A stretch of 15,264 bases of DNA from JAHEIJ01 sp040235565 (GCA_040235565.1 JBECLA010000029.1:1-15264), one strand, 5' to 3'; shown: positions 1 to 7,427, counted from the stretch's first letter. The notes: generated by a model not told the origin, from the sequence alone. A program made the numbers and translations.

Positions 1-202
1 AATCCAGTTCCTTCAGCGGGCAGACTTCACTAATGGCTAACTGCAGGGGTTGAAAGGTTGGCTGGCCACCCGGATCAAACAGGGCCGCATGATGATCGTG
101 GTAAATTAATAACTGGTTGCACTGAATGCCATCACCACCGGTCACCATATCGGTAAACAGCAGAACCTTGTGCTCCCCGTTATCAAACAAAATGTCGGAC
201 AT
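1..202 (-). CDS. MBL-fold / oxygen-binding diiron domain protein, N-terminal part only
   Basis: This gene starts at the ATG at 202 and runs off the left edge, so only 67 codons are visible. The protein begins MSDILFDNGEHKVLLF. It then has a strand-rich stretch with an IQCNQLLIYHD segment and a LFDPGG turn at about residues 42-47, ending in CPLKELD. This layout matches the start of metallo-beta-lactamase-fold proteins of the oxygen-binding diiron (ODP, flavodiiron-like) group, where a short strand with the LIDPGG turn precedes the metal-binding histidine motif. That histidine motif would lie outside the window, so the metal site cannot be checked. The ribosome binding site is weak (AAGTGAGT just upstream). 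No neighbour lies close enough upstream to suggest an operon. The assignment rests on the N-terminal pattern only; another MBL-fold hydrolase is possible. Confidence 0.6.
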   Translation of the reverse strand, partial: MSDILFDNGEHKVLLFTDMVTGGDGIQCNQLLIYHDHHAALFDPGGQPTFQPLQLAISEVCPLKELD

Positions 203-250
203 CTTACTCACTTCATGCGATTGGACACGGTAACACTCAAATCGTTGCAC

Positions 251-256
251 ATCATA
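251..256 (-). promoter_or_regulatory. Candidate -10 element for the MBL-fold gene
   Basis: On the minus strand this reads TATGAT, five of six matches to the sigma-70 -10 consensus, about 50 bases before the ATG at 202. No good -35 box stands at the expected 16-18 base spacing, so this is only a candidate. Confidence 0.28.
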
Positions 257-353
257 GCCCCGTTATCGGGTCAGAATCACCGGGCTTGAATCAGTTTAGA
301 CTGATAGTAACAATACAAAAAATGCATCTATTGACCTGGATCATGACGTCATT

Positions 354-525
354 ATTCCTGCGTGACCGCCAGGGACGATGTGCATGGAGGCACAAGTGTC
401 GCGGGAGGCAGGACGCCGGGAGCGACCGGCGGGAAATACTGGAAATGCACGACTGCATGGACGCAGGAGGTAGAGCGACTCAGGAGACAAAGCCGATAGA
501 AGCAATTTCCAGTGCATGCAGGAAT
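354..525. repeat. MITE-like element with terminal and internal inverted repeats
   Basis: The ends are inverted copies: ATTCCTGCGTG at 354-364 and CATGCAGGAAT at 515-525, complementary at 10 of 11 positions. Inside, ACTGGAAAT (438-446) pairs perfectly with ATTTCCAGT (505-513), and CGCCGG (414-419) pairs with CCGGCG (426-431). The span is about 172 bases with no coding capacity. This architecture fits a decayed miniature inverted-repeat element or a folded dispersed repeat. Target-site duplications are not obvious and only one copy is in the window, so mobility is inference. Confidence 0.42.
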
Positions 526-549
526 CCAGTCACGGCCTAACAACCTGGA

Positions 550-567
550 CCCCGGCATTCGCCGGGG
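550..567. repeat. GC-rich palindrome, REP-like, downstream of the DUF481 gene
   Basis: The arms CCCCGGC (550-556) and GCCGGGG (561-567) are perfect complements around the loop ATTC and are followed by TGACGA. Neither strand has a T-tract, so it is not a classical terminator, though it may protect the 3' end of the DUF481 message. The core and flank (CCGGC, TTC, GCCGG, then a purine and GTGAC) recur at 3898-3923. Confidence 0.55.
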
Positions 568-579
568 TGACGAATACGC

Positions 580-1317
580 TCAATACTTGAATAGCAGGGT
601 AAAGGTCAACTCGGTATCGGTCTTCTCGATTCCGAAGGGGACTTCCGATGTGTATTTAACCTGGTAGGCAATTTTTGAGGAGAGATAACTGTTAATCTTG
701 GTGGTCAGTGCGGTGAGGGAGCGGTTGATGTATTTGTCCTCGCCAATATCCGATGAGAATTCCTGGGTAAAGGTTGCGCTCTTGCTGATCTTCCATTCGA
801 AATCACCCGCCGCACGGAACACCGCTTCATTTTCGGTTTCGCCGACCTCCGGTTCACTCTGGCGCCCACCGGCACCCACTTCCAGGTCCAGTTTGAGGTT
901 TTCGCGCTCCATTACCGTCCGCCCGTAACCCAGTACCCCGAGCAGTTCATAGTCAAACCCGCTAAAGCGATCATCATCGTAGGTGATCAGTCCATAGACA
1001 TAGGAACGGCTTTTAAATTCATACTGGGATTTGCCGCTCAGGAAATATTTTTCCGCGGTAACCACACCATCTCCCTCCGCATTGCGTAGCGCCTCTCCTT
1101 TCGCGGTATGCTTCCATTTATTGCGTTGATTAATCACCTTGGCCTTGAGAACAAAGCTTTCCGTTTCGGTGTTACCCGTCGTTTTCACAAACCCCAGTTC
1201 GGCATCACCGTTCCATTTCGACGCTTTCTCCTCTGCCGTCGTGTCGGCCGATTCAGCCGCAAAGACCTGTGACACCATTATTGAAAGAATGACTGCTAAC
1301 CACTGTACCTTTCGCAT
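580..1317 (-). CDS. DUF481 (YdiY-like) outer-membrane beta-barrel protein
   Basis: This 245-residue protein has an N-terminal signal peptide (charged MRK, hydrophobic core, probable cleavage after VFA near residue 20). The body is rich in alternating polar and aromatic strands and ends in FTLLFKY, the C-terminal aromatic pattern used for outer-membrane barrel insertion. The early segment WNGDAELGFVKTTGNTETES, followed by paired strands, is the hallmark of the DUF481 family, which includes E. coli YdiY. The role of the family is unknown; it is a predicted outer-membrane protein. The ATG at 1317 is preceded by AAGAGG at good spacing. The gene lies 55 bases after the mscS stop with no terminator in between, so co-transcription with mscS is possible. 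Family placement is confident; function is not. Confidence 0.85.
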   Translation of the reverse strand: MRKVQWLAVILSIMVSQVFAAESADTTAEEKASKWNGDAELGFVKTTGNTETESFVLKAKVINQRNKWKHTAKGEALRNAEGDGVVTAEKYFLSGKSQYEFKSRSYVYGLITYDDDRFSGFDYELLGVLGYGRTVMERENLKLDLEVGAGGRQSEPEVGETENEAVFRAAGDFEWKISKSATFTQEFSSDIGEDKYINRSLTALTTKINSYLSSKIAYQVKYTSEVPFGIEKTDTELTFTLLFKY

Positions 1318-1372
1318 TACTGACCTCTTACTCCTGAAACACTACTCATCTGGATATCTTTAAAAACCGGGA

Positions 1373-2197
1373 TTAAGCCGCTGTCTGGTGAACATGCACA
1401 TCGCGTTGCGGATACGGGATGGAGATCCCCCTGGTATCAAATTCACGTTTGATGGTTTCGAGCAAATCCGAACGCACGTTCCAGTAATCCGCGCTACTGA
1501 CCCAGGGGCGCACGGCCAGATCGACACTGCTTTCACCCAGTTCGGAGACCAGAATTACCGGTGCAGGTTCTTTCAGGATTCGCTCATCAGACTGAATTAT
1601 CGCTTCCAGAATCTGTTTTGCCGCCCCAATGTCATCTTCGTAACCAATTCCAATTACCAGATCGATACGTCGCTGCTCGCGGGCACTGAAATTGGTGATG
1701 ATGCCGCTATAGATCTGCGAATTGGGCACAATGATTTCGCGATTGTCTCCGGTGCGCAACTGGGTAGTGAATATTCGGATTTCCTCTACCACCCCGGCGA
1801 TCCCCGCGGCCTCGACAAAATCACCCACCTTGAAAGGTTTGAAAATAATCAGCATGACACCGGCGGAAAAATTTGACAGCGAGTCCTTTAAAGCCAGTCC
1901 CACTGCCAGACCGGCAGCAGCAAAGACAGCCAGCACCGAGGTGGTATTGACTCCCAGTTGTTCGAGCGCCGCGATAATTACCACAACCAACAGTACCGCA
2001 TTCAGTATGCTCGACAGGAACCCGATCAGCACCTCATCCATATTGGCTCGTTGCATTAGCCGCTTCACCCCGCGCACAATCATATTGGCCAGCCAGCGAC
2101 CGATAACGAAAACGGCCAGCGCGAGGATAATATTGATTCCCCAGGGAATGATGTAGCTACTGATGATTTCCTGAATATTGATCGCTTCCCAGTCCAT
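1373..2197 (-). CDS. mscS: Small-conductance mechanosensitive channel MscS
   Basis: This inner-membrane channel opens under membrane tension to release solutes during hypo-osmotic shock. It resembles E. coli MscS along its length (274 residues from this start; E. coli has 286). Two N-terminal membrane helices come first, then the pore-lining TM3 with AAAGLAVGLALKDSLSNFSAG at about residues 95-115. The beta domain follows (KPFKVGDFVEAAGIAGVVEE, IIVPNSQIYSGIITNFS), then the C-terminal alpha/beta domain ending FDTRGISIPYPQRDVHV. In TM3 the E. coli Gln-Gly pair is Lys-Asp here. I chose the ATG at 2197 because GGGGTG lies about seven bases upstream; a GTG three codons earlier (2206) is in frame but lies inside that ribosome binding site. 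The gene stands alone or leads the DUF481 gene. Confidence 0.93.
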   Translation of the reverse strand: MDWEAINIQEIISSYIIPWGINIILALAVFVIGRWLANMIVRGVKRLMQRANMDEVLIGFLSSILNAVLLVVVIIAALEQLGVNTTSVLAVFAAAGLAVGLALKDSLSNFSAGVMLIIFKPFKVGDFVEAAGIAGVVEEIRIFTTQLRTGDNREIIVPNSQIYSGIITNFSAREQRRIDLVIGIGYEDDIGAAKQILEAIIQSDERILKEPAPVILVSELGESSVDLAVRPWVSSADYWNVRSDLLETIKREFDTRGISIPYPQRDVHVHQTAA

Positions 2198-2220
2198 AAT
2201 TTTCACCCCGCTGAATGAGT

Positions 2221-2248
2221 AATGAATAAAGAATAGGTACTACGTCAA
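2221..2248 (-). promoter_or_regulatory. Weak candidate sigma-70 promoter for mscS
   Basis: On the minus strand TTGACG (2243-2248, five of six to consensus) is followed after 16 bases by TTCATT (2221-2226, three of six). This leaves a short leader before the mscS ATG at 2197. The -10 box is poor, so this is only a suggestion. Confidence 0.28.
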
Positions 2249-2420
2249 CAAATCATACAGCTCAAAATAGTGTATACCAGACAACTGATGTAGCAATGCA
2301 TGTGGGGGGGGATGAGGTAACGCTGCGCATGATCCTACCTATGGCTAATGCACAACAACAGCCACCTGCTTGTATCGTAACAATTGTTTACAATTCGGAC
2401 CCGCCGTCGATGCAAGTATA

Positions 2421-2445
2421 GACAAAAAGGCCCGCGACTGCGGGC
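2421..2445 (-). terminator. Intrinsic terminator of the dgkA-kinase unit
   Basis: On the minus strand, just after the PfkB-family kinase stop, GCCCGC pairs perfectly with GCGGGC (2440-2445 with 2430-2435) around a four-base loop. It is followed directly by CTTTTTGTC (2429-2421). A GC-rich stem plus a T-run is the standard rho-independent form. Confidence 0.85.
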
Positions 2446-2454
2446 ACTGTGTAA

Positions 2455-3384
2455 TCATAAATGGTAGCCGAAATTCGTATGAAAGCGCTCATGAAATTCA
2501 TCCAGGGTAAACGCATGGTTTTGGGTGCCATGGCTTTCAATTTTGATCGCCCCCATAAGTGAAGCAATACGACCGGTTGTTTCCCAGTCAAGGTCATTGA
2601 TCAAACCATACAGCAGGCCGGCGCGATAGGCATCCCCACACCCGGTCGGGTCCTTAATCGTCGTGGCCTTGGCCAACGGAATCTCGTGGCGATGCTTGCT
2701 GGTGTAAATCTGAGACCCTTTCGCACCCCGGGTAATGATCAGGGCATCAACCATTTCGGCCAGCTCGTGCGGCGTCTTGCCGGTACGTTCCTCCATTAAC
2801 TGCGCCTCGTAATCATTCAATGCGACCCAGGTTGCCTTATCCACAAAGTCGAGCAGTTCCTTGCCATCGAACATGGGCAAGCCCTGACCGGGGTCAAAGA
2901 TAAAGGGGATATTGGCTTCAACAAACTGTTCGGCATGTTGCAGCATGCCATCACGTCCGTCTGGTGCCACGATTCCGAGTTTGATGCCGTCTGCCTGGAG
3001 CACGCTGTTTTCATGTGACAGGTTCATCGCCCCGGGGTGAAACGCGGTAATCTGGTTATCATCCACGTCCGTGGTAATAAATGCCTGTGCCGTGTAGGTA
3101 TCCATTTGCTTGACATAACGGCGACTGATGCCGAAGCGATCCATCCAGTCGGCATACGGACCGAAGTCTTTGCCTACAGTGCCCATTGGCAAGGGTTCTT
3201 CGCCCAGTAACTTGAGGTTAAACGCAATATTACCGGCACAGCCGCCGAATTCACGCCGCATGTCGGGAACCAGGAAGGAAACATTCAGAATATGAACCTG
3301 GTCAGACAGGATATGATTCTTGAATTTGTCATGGAACACCATAATGGTGTCAAAGGCAAAAGAGCCACAGATCAGTGCAGACAT
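2455..3384 (-). CDS. PfkB-family (ribokinase-like) sugar or nucleoside kinase
   Basis: This 309-residue cytosolic kinase transfers the gamma-phosphate of ATP to a hydroxyl of a sugar or nucleoside. The N-terminal PfkB signature is at about residues 47-61 (GGCAGNIAFNLKLLG). The C-terminal signature is DPTGCGDAYRAG at 245-256, with Asp251 as the expected catalytic base and the GCGD turn as anion hole. LNDYEAQLM at 189-197 is the usual N/E-D motif region near the Mg-phosphate site. The DPTGCGD form and overall pattern recall the adenosine/nucleoside kinase-like branch of the family, but the substrate cannot be read from sequence. It begins 16 bases after the dgkA stop, so the two are probably co-transcribed, and a terminator follows it. 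The ribosome binding site is weak (GGGTAT). Confidence 0.85.
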   Translation of the reverse strand: MSALICGSFAFDTIMVFHDKFKNHILSDQVHILNVSFLVPDMRREFGGCAGNIAFNLKLLGEEPLPMGTVGKDFGPYADWMDRFGISRRYVKQMDTYTAQAFITTDVDDNQITAFHPGAMNLSHENSVLQADGIKLGIVAPDGRDGMLQHAEQFVEANIPFIFDPGQGLPMFDGKELLDFVDKATWVALNDYEAQLMEERTGKTPHELAEMVDALIITRGAKGSQIYTSKHRHEIPLAKATTIKDPTGCGDAYRAGLLYGLINDLDWETTGRIASLMGAIKIESHGTQNHAFTLDEFHERFHTNFGYHL

Positions 3385-3400
3385 GTAAGATACCCGGTTA

Positions 3401-3775
3401 TTAATGCATAAAAAATTGATAACTGTACATTGACCAGATCACCATGACATTGACCAATGCAATAAATACTGCCGCGGAACCCATGTCCTTGGCACGTCCG
3501 GCGAGTTTGTTATGCTCATCCCCCACCCGATCGACGACGGCCTCCACTGCCGAATTCAGTAATTCAACAATGATGACCAGGAATAAACTGCCAATCAGAA
3601 TTGAATAATCAACAATATCTTGTCCCAATATAATGGCGAGGGGCAGCAGAATAATCAACAGGGTGGTTTCCTGTCGGAATGCCGACTCATGTTTGAACGC
3701 GGCTCGCAGGCCTTGCATGGAATAGCCAAAGGCGTTGATGATTCGCCGTAAACCTGTTACTCCGGTTTTCCCCAT
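3401..3775 (-). CDS. dgkA: Diacylglycerol kinase DgkA
   Basis: DgkA is a small trimeric inner-membrane enzyme that phosphorylates diacylglycerol to phosphatidic acid. It recycles the diacylglycerol left over from glycerophosphate transfer to membrane-derived oligosaccharides or lipopolysaccharide. The protein has 124 residues (E. coli DgkA about 122). It shows an amphipathic N-terminus with GLRAAFKHESAFRQE (22-36), three membrane helices, and the family signature VELLNSAVEAVVDR at 70-83 with the catalytic Glu at residue 78. GRAKDMGSAAVF (93-104) completes the active site. All key acidic residues are present. It is the first gene of a probable two-gene unit with the PfkB-family kinase. The 167 bases upstream hold a palindrome (3898-3923) but no clear promoter. 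Confidence 0.95.
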   Translation of the reverse strand: MGKTGVTGLRRIINAFGYSMQGLRAAFKHESAFRQETTLLIILLPLAIILGQDIVDYSILIGSLFLVIIVELLNSAVEAVVDRVGDEHNKLAGRAKDMGSAAVFIALVNVMVIWSMYSYQFFMH

Positions 3776-3897
3776 GTACTGTCCGCTCTTGTTGGTTCTT
3801 CTAGTGGTACTACTAAACCCTGTCCGCAGAGGTCATGCCGACATCATTACCTGTGCTGGAATAAACAATCCAAGGAACTTTGATTAAGTCACATTTC

Positions 3898-3923
3898 GTC
3901 ACTCCGGCTTTCGCCGGAGTGAC
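3898..3923. repeat. 11-bp-arm palindrome between gcvPB and dgkA
   Basis: The arms GTCACTCCGGC (3898-3908) and GCCGGAGTGAC (3913-3923) are perfect complements around the loop TTTC. The palindrome sits about 20 bases past the gcvPB stop. No T-tract follows on either strand, so it is a poor rho-independent terminator, but it could end or stabilise the glycine operon message. It shares its core and the GTGAC flank with the palindrome at 550-567, which suggests a dispersed repeat family. Confidence 0.6.
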
Positions 3924-3942
3924 TTGATCAGAGGTTGCCTCA

Positions 3943-5388
3943 TTATTGCTGCCAGACCAGATCCAGCTCCTTGGCGGCCTTGACGTCATCCAGACGCCGC
4001 ACTGGCAGGGTGTAGGGCGCCCCTTTGACTTTTTCCGGTTCGGTTTTGGCTTCCTGCTGAATTTGTTGCATCACCTCGACAAAGGCATCCAGTTCCTGTT
4101 TGGCTTCGGTCTCGGTCGGCTCGATCAATAAACATTCCGGGACCAGTAACGGAAAATAGGTCGTCGGCGCATGAAACCCGTAATCCAGCAGGCGCTTGGC
4201 GAAGTCCATGGTATTTACCCCAAGATCCTTCGCCTGTTTTCTCAAGGTGACGATAAATTCATGCGTCGCGCGCCGCCCCGGATAGGCCAGTTCAAACCCG
4301 GCCCTGGCCAGTTGCGCCATCAGGTAATTTGCATTGAGGGTGGCATATTCCGCCACCCGGTTCATGCCTTCGCGGCCTAACAACCGGGCATAAATATAGG
4401 CCCGCAACAAAACCCCGGCATTGCCCATAAACGCGGACAGGGGACCAATACTCTGCGATCGGCTCTTGTCCGTCACCAGGTGATATTCATCATCCACCCT
4501 GGTCACCATCGGTATCGGCAAAAAAGGCTCCAGCCGTTTACTCACGCCAACCGGTCCGGCACCCGGCCCACCGCCACCGTGCGGGGTGGAAAAGGTTTTG
4601 TGCAGATTCATATGGATCACATCAAAACCCATATCGCCCGGCTTGACCTTGCCAAGAATGGCGTTGAGATTGGCGCCATCGTAGTACAGCAATCCGCCCG
4701 CCTGATGCACGATATCGGCAATCTCTTTGATGCGGCGTTCAAACACCCCGAGGGTGGAGGGATTGGTCAGCATGATCCCGGCAGTCTGGGGCCCAACCGC
4801 CGCTTTTAGCGCTTGCAGATCCACATCGCCTTCCTCGTCGGTGGGGATTTCTTTTACCTTGTAGTTGCACATGGTGGCGGTAGCCGGGTTGGTGCCATGG
4901 GCCGCATCCGGCACCAGGATTTCGGTGCGGGCGGTGTCATTGTTGGCCTCGTGATAGGCACGAATCATCGCCACCCCGGCAAACTCACCCTGCGCCCCGG
5001 CCATGGGCGCCAGTGACACTGCCGCCATACCGGTGACGTCCTTGAGCATCTCCTGTAACTCGTACATGCAGGCAAGGAAGCCCTGGCTCATGTTTGCCGG
5101 ACTGTAAGGATGCCGGTTTGCAAATCCCGGTAACATGGCGAGGGAATTACAACCGCGTGGATTGTATTTCATCGTACATGAACCCAGCGGATAGAAATGG
5201 GTATCAATGGAAAAGTTCTGCTGCGACAAGCGAGTATAGTGACGCACCGCCTGTAACTCCGACACTTCCGGTAATCCGGCACGTGTCTGGCGGCGAAATT
5301 CTACCGGAATGTCATCGTACGCCTGTTCCGTGAGAGGCGCCTGGGGGGCATTCACACGCCCTGGTTTGGAATGTTCAAAAATCAGCAT
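3943..5388 (-). CDS. gcvPB: Glycine dehydrogenase (decarboxylating) subunit 2
   Basis: GcvPB is the C-terminal half of the P-protein in organisms where that protein is split. With GcvPA it decarboxylates glycine using pyridoxal phosphate and passes the aminomethyl group to the lipoyl arm of GcvH. The protein has 481 residues from the ATG at 5388. The PLP lysine is expected at Lys264 in MNLHKTFSTPHGGGGPG (260-276), which is intact. Other P-protein signatures are FYPLGSCTMKYNPR (65-78) and VPDAAHGTNPATATM (159-173). I prefer the ATG at 5388 because the family start LIFEHSKPGR follows it directly; an in-frame TTG at 5403 would add five residues. It is the last gene of the glycine operon, separated from gcvPA by tpx. 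Confidence 0.95.
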   Translation of the reverse strand: MLIFEHSKPGRVNAPQAPLTEQAYDDIPVEFRRQTRAGLPEVSELQAVRHYTRLSQQNFSIDTHFYPLGSCTMKYNPRGCNSLAMLPGFANRHPYSPANMSQGFLACMYELQEMLKDVTGMAAVSLAPMAGAQGEFAGVAMIRAYHEANNDTARTEILVPDAAHGTNPATATMCNYKVKEIPTDEEGDVDLQALKAAVGPQTAGIMLTNPSTLGVFERRIKEIADIVHQAGGLLYYDGANLNAILGKVKPGDMGFDVIHMNLHKTFSTPHGGGGPGAGPVGVSKRLEPFLPIPMVTRVDDEYHLVTDKSRSQSIGPLSAFMGNAGVLLRAYIYARLLGREGMNRVAEYATLNANYLMAQLARAGFELAYPGRRATHEFIVTLRKQAKDLGVNTMDFAKRLLDYGFHAPTTYFPLLVPECLLIEPTETEAKQELDAFVEVMQQIQQEAKTEPEKVKGAPYTLPVRRLDDVKAAKELDLVWQQ

Positions 5389-5426
5389 TGTTTCTATCCA
5401 CAAGTTATTACGAGTCGTTCAACCAG

Positions 5427-5446
5427 ACAGTTGCGATAGCAACTGT
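5427..5446. repeat. Small hairpin between tpx and gcvPB
   Basis: ACAGTTGC (5427-5434) and GCAACTGT (5439-5446) are perfect complements around GATA, about 20 bases past the tpx stop and about 40 before the gcvPB start. With no T-tract it could act as a processing or stability hairpin rather than a terminator. It may equally be chance. Confidence 0.35.
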
Positions 5447-5468
5447 GATGCAATGCGCGTCGATATCT

Positions 5469-5966
5469 TTACAACATCGCCAGCGCGCTTTCATAATCCG
5501 GTTCATCGGTTAATTCCGGAACCAGTTCCGTGTAAATAACCTTGTCATTTTCATCCAGCACCACAATCGCACGGGCGGTAATACCTGCACGGGGTCCGTC
5601 CTGAATCAACACGCCGTAGTCCTTGGCGAATTTCCTGCTGCGCATCATGGAAAGGGTGATCACATTGTCCAGTTTCTCCCCGGTACAAAAGCGGCTTTGG
5701 GCAAAGGGGAGATCCGCCGAGGCGATCAGAACCACCATGTCATCACGTCCTTTGGCAGCCTGATTGAATTTAATCGTCGACTTGGCGCAGGTAGGGGTGT
5801 CGAGACTGGGCACAATATACAGCAGCTTTCTCTTGCCCTGGTAAGTCGCCAGCGATACATCATTCAGCTCACCATCAACCAGGTTGAGCTCCGGTGCGGC
5901 ACTCCCGACAGCGGGCAGCTCACCGTTGGTATTGTACTCTTCTCCAAGCCGGGTAATTCTTGCCAT
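5469..5966 (-). CDS. tpx: Thiol peroxidase (atypical 2-Cys peroxiredoxin)
   Basis: Tpx reduces hydrogen peroxide and organic hydroperoxides with electrons from thioredoxin. The protein has 165 residues, the normal family length. The peroxidatic Cys60 sits in PSLDTPTCAKS and the resolving Cys94 in ADLPFAQSRFCTGE, the same positions as in E. coli Tpx. Thr57 of the T-x-x-C catalytic motif and the Arg of GPRAGITARAIVVLDEN are also present. The start is clear: AAGGAGG lies about eight bases before the ATG and is the strongest ribosome binding site in the operon, which suggests high expression. Its place is unusual, between gcvPA and gcvPB, the two halves of one enzyme. Since no promoter or terminator is evident around it, it is probably co-transcribed and so under the glycine riboswitch. 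Confidence 0.95.
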   Translation of the reverse strand: MARITRLGEEYNTNGELPAVGSAAPELNLVDGELNDVSLATYQGKRKLLYIVPSLDTPTCAKSTIKFNQAAKGRDDMVVLIASADLPFAQSRFCTGEKLDNVITLSMMRSRKFAKDYGVLIQDGPRAGITARAIVVLDENDKVIYTELVPELTDEPDYESALAML

Positions 5967-6029
5967 GACACGCCTCCTTTTGTTCAGGTGTGCAGATTAC
6001 CCCGAACGATATTGTTCACTCGCGCCGGG

Positions 6030-7427
6030 TTATTGCATCTTGGGTTCGACCGGACAGCGGGCCGCCTGCAGCCGCACACTGATGCGTTGCAATGCTTCCA
6101 CGAACGTCTCCAGATCGGCTTCGCTCTTGGTTTCGGTTGCACAAATCAACAGACAATTGCCCAGTTCCGGATAATCATCAGCGATATCGACGCCACCGAC
6201 GATCCCCTGCGCCGCCAGGGCCCGCTGGATATCGGTAACCGGTAAATCGAAACGATACAGATTTTCATGGAAATATGGCCGCTCAAAGACTTTCTCGATG
6301 CCGTCGATTGCCGTCAGTTTTTCCGCCAGTTTGCGGCTATTGGCATGACTGCTTGCCGCAACCCGTTCCAGCCCCCGGGGGCCTACCAACGCCATGTAGA
6401 TCGTGGCCGCGGTGACCAGCAGCCCCTGATTGGTACAGATGTTGGACGTCGCCTTGGAACGTCGAATGTGTTGTTCCCGCGCCTGCAAGGTGAGGGTATA
6501 GCCCGGTTTACCGTCCAGATCGGTGGTCCGACCGATGATGCGCCCTGGCATCTGACGCACATAGTCCTGGCGGCAACACATAAACCCGAAATACGGTCCA
6601 CCGGAGGACAAGGGCGCGCCCAACGGCTGACCTTCGCCACACACGATATCCGCACCCCGCTCGCCCCACTGTCCCGGCGGGGTCAGGATCGCCAGTGAAG
6701 TGGGATTGACTACCGCGATCACCAGCATGTTGTGCTGGTGTGCCCAGTCGGTCAGGGTATTGACCTCTTCCAGCACCCCGAAGAAGTTGGGTTGGGGGAT
6801 CACCAGCGCGGTTACATCACCCGGCTCGGCCGGCAGACTGGCCGGATCGAGGTAACCGCCTGCGGGATCGTAATCCAGCTCTTCCAGCTGGATACCCTGG
6901 TTGTGCACGATGGTATGCGCCACCTTGCGATAGGCCGGATGCACCGTACGGGGTATCAGGACACGTTTGGTTTTGGACTTGCGATTGGCGCGCACCGCCA
7001 TCAATACCGCTTCCGCCAGTGCCGAAGCGCCGTCATACAACGATGCGTTGGAGATGTCCATGCCGGTCAGGCTGGTCATCATGGTCTGGTATTCATACAA
7101 CAACTGCAAGGTGCCCTGGCTGGCTTCCGCCTGATAGGGGGTGTAGGCGGAGTAAAACTCACCCCGGGTGGTGATTTCCCACACCGCAGCGGGGATATGA
7201 TGTTCATAGGCGCCGGCCCCGGCAAAACACAGGGTGCTCTTGTCCTGCTCCGCACGCTCCTGCATTAAACGTGAAATATCCATTTCATTAATTCCCTGGG
7301 GCACACTCTTGAGGCCGCTGGAGCGCAATTCGGCCGGGATCTCGTCAAACAGTTGGTCGATACTCTCGACGCCTATTGCGGTGAGCATTTCGCGTACTTC
7401 GTCTTCGGTATGGGGAATAAACGGCAT
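6030..7427 (-). CDS. gcvPA: Glycine dehydrogenase (decarboxylating) subunit 1
   Basis: GcvPA is the N-terminal half of the split P-protein and forms a heteromer with GcvPB for glycine decarboxylation. The protein has 465 residues, near the usual 440-460. Family signatures run in order: an MPFIPHTEDEVREML start, FAGAGAYEHHIPAAV (about 68-82), FYSAYTPYQAEASQGTLQ (about 92-109), LYDGASALAEA (about 129-139), then a GQPLGAPLSSGGPYFGF segment. The conserved REQHIRRSKATSNICTNQ block follows. All look intact. A ribosome binding site (AAGGTAAC) lies about nine bases before the ATG. It follows gcvH after 119 bases that contain a strong hairpin, and precedes tpx by 63 bases. Confidence 0.95.
   Translation of the reverse strand: MPFIPHTEDEVREMLTAIGVESIDQLFDEIPAELRSSGLKSVPQGINEMDISRLMQERAEQDKSTLCFAGAGAYEHHIPAAVWEITTRGEFYSAYTPYQAEASQGTLQLLYEYQTMMTSLTGMDISNASLYDGASALAEAVLMAVRANRKSKTKRVLIPRTVHPAYRKVAHTIVHNQGIQLEELDYDPAGGYLDPASLPAEPGDVTALVIPQPNFFGVLEEVNTLTDWAHQHNMLVIAVVNPTSLAILTPPGQWGERGADIVCGEGQPLGAPLSSGGPYFGFMCCRQDYVRQMPGRIIGRTTDLDGKPGYTLTLQAREQHIRRSKATSNICTNQGLLVTAATIYMALVGPRGLERVAASSHANSRKLAEKLTAIDGIEKVFERPYFHENLYRFDLPVTDIQRALAAQGIVGGVDIADDYPELGNCLLICATETKSEADLETFVEALQRISVRLQAARCPVEPKMQ

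Larger units (their letters stand above)
203..579. other. Gene-free stretch with dispersed-repeat-like sequence
   Basis: These 377 bases lie between the MBL-fold gene start and the DUF481 gene stop. Short open frames exist on both strands, but they encode Arg/Cys-rich, low-complexity peptides with no family resemblance and no convincing ribosome binding site. The region instead holds nested inverted repeats (354-525) and a GC-rich palindrome (550-567), listed separately. It looks like an intergenic insertion of a small non-coding repeat. Confidence 0.6.

Noticed and set aside
286..540. Possible 84-residue plus-strand protein in the gene-free region
   Set aside because: It runs through the nested inverted repeats, is rich in Arg and Cys, has no ribosome binding site and no resemblance to a known family.
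550..567. Palindrome as a rho-independent terminator for the DUF481 gene
   Set aside because: The stem is strong but there is no T-tract on either strand, and it belongs to a repeat type also seen at 3898-3923.
1388..2156. Two overlapping plus-strand open frames opposite mscS
   Set aside because: mscS is clear on the other strand; these frames show no family features and overlap each other.
5697..6245. Plus-strand open frame of 182 codons spanning the tpx-gcvPA junction
   Set aside because: It is antisense to two well-recognised genes and crosses their intergenic gap; no recognisable protein.
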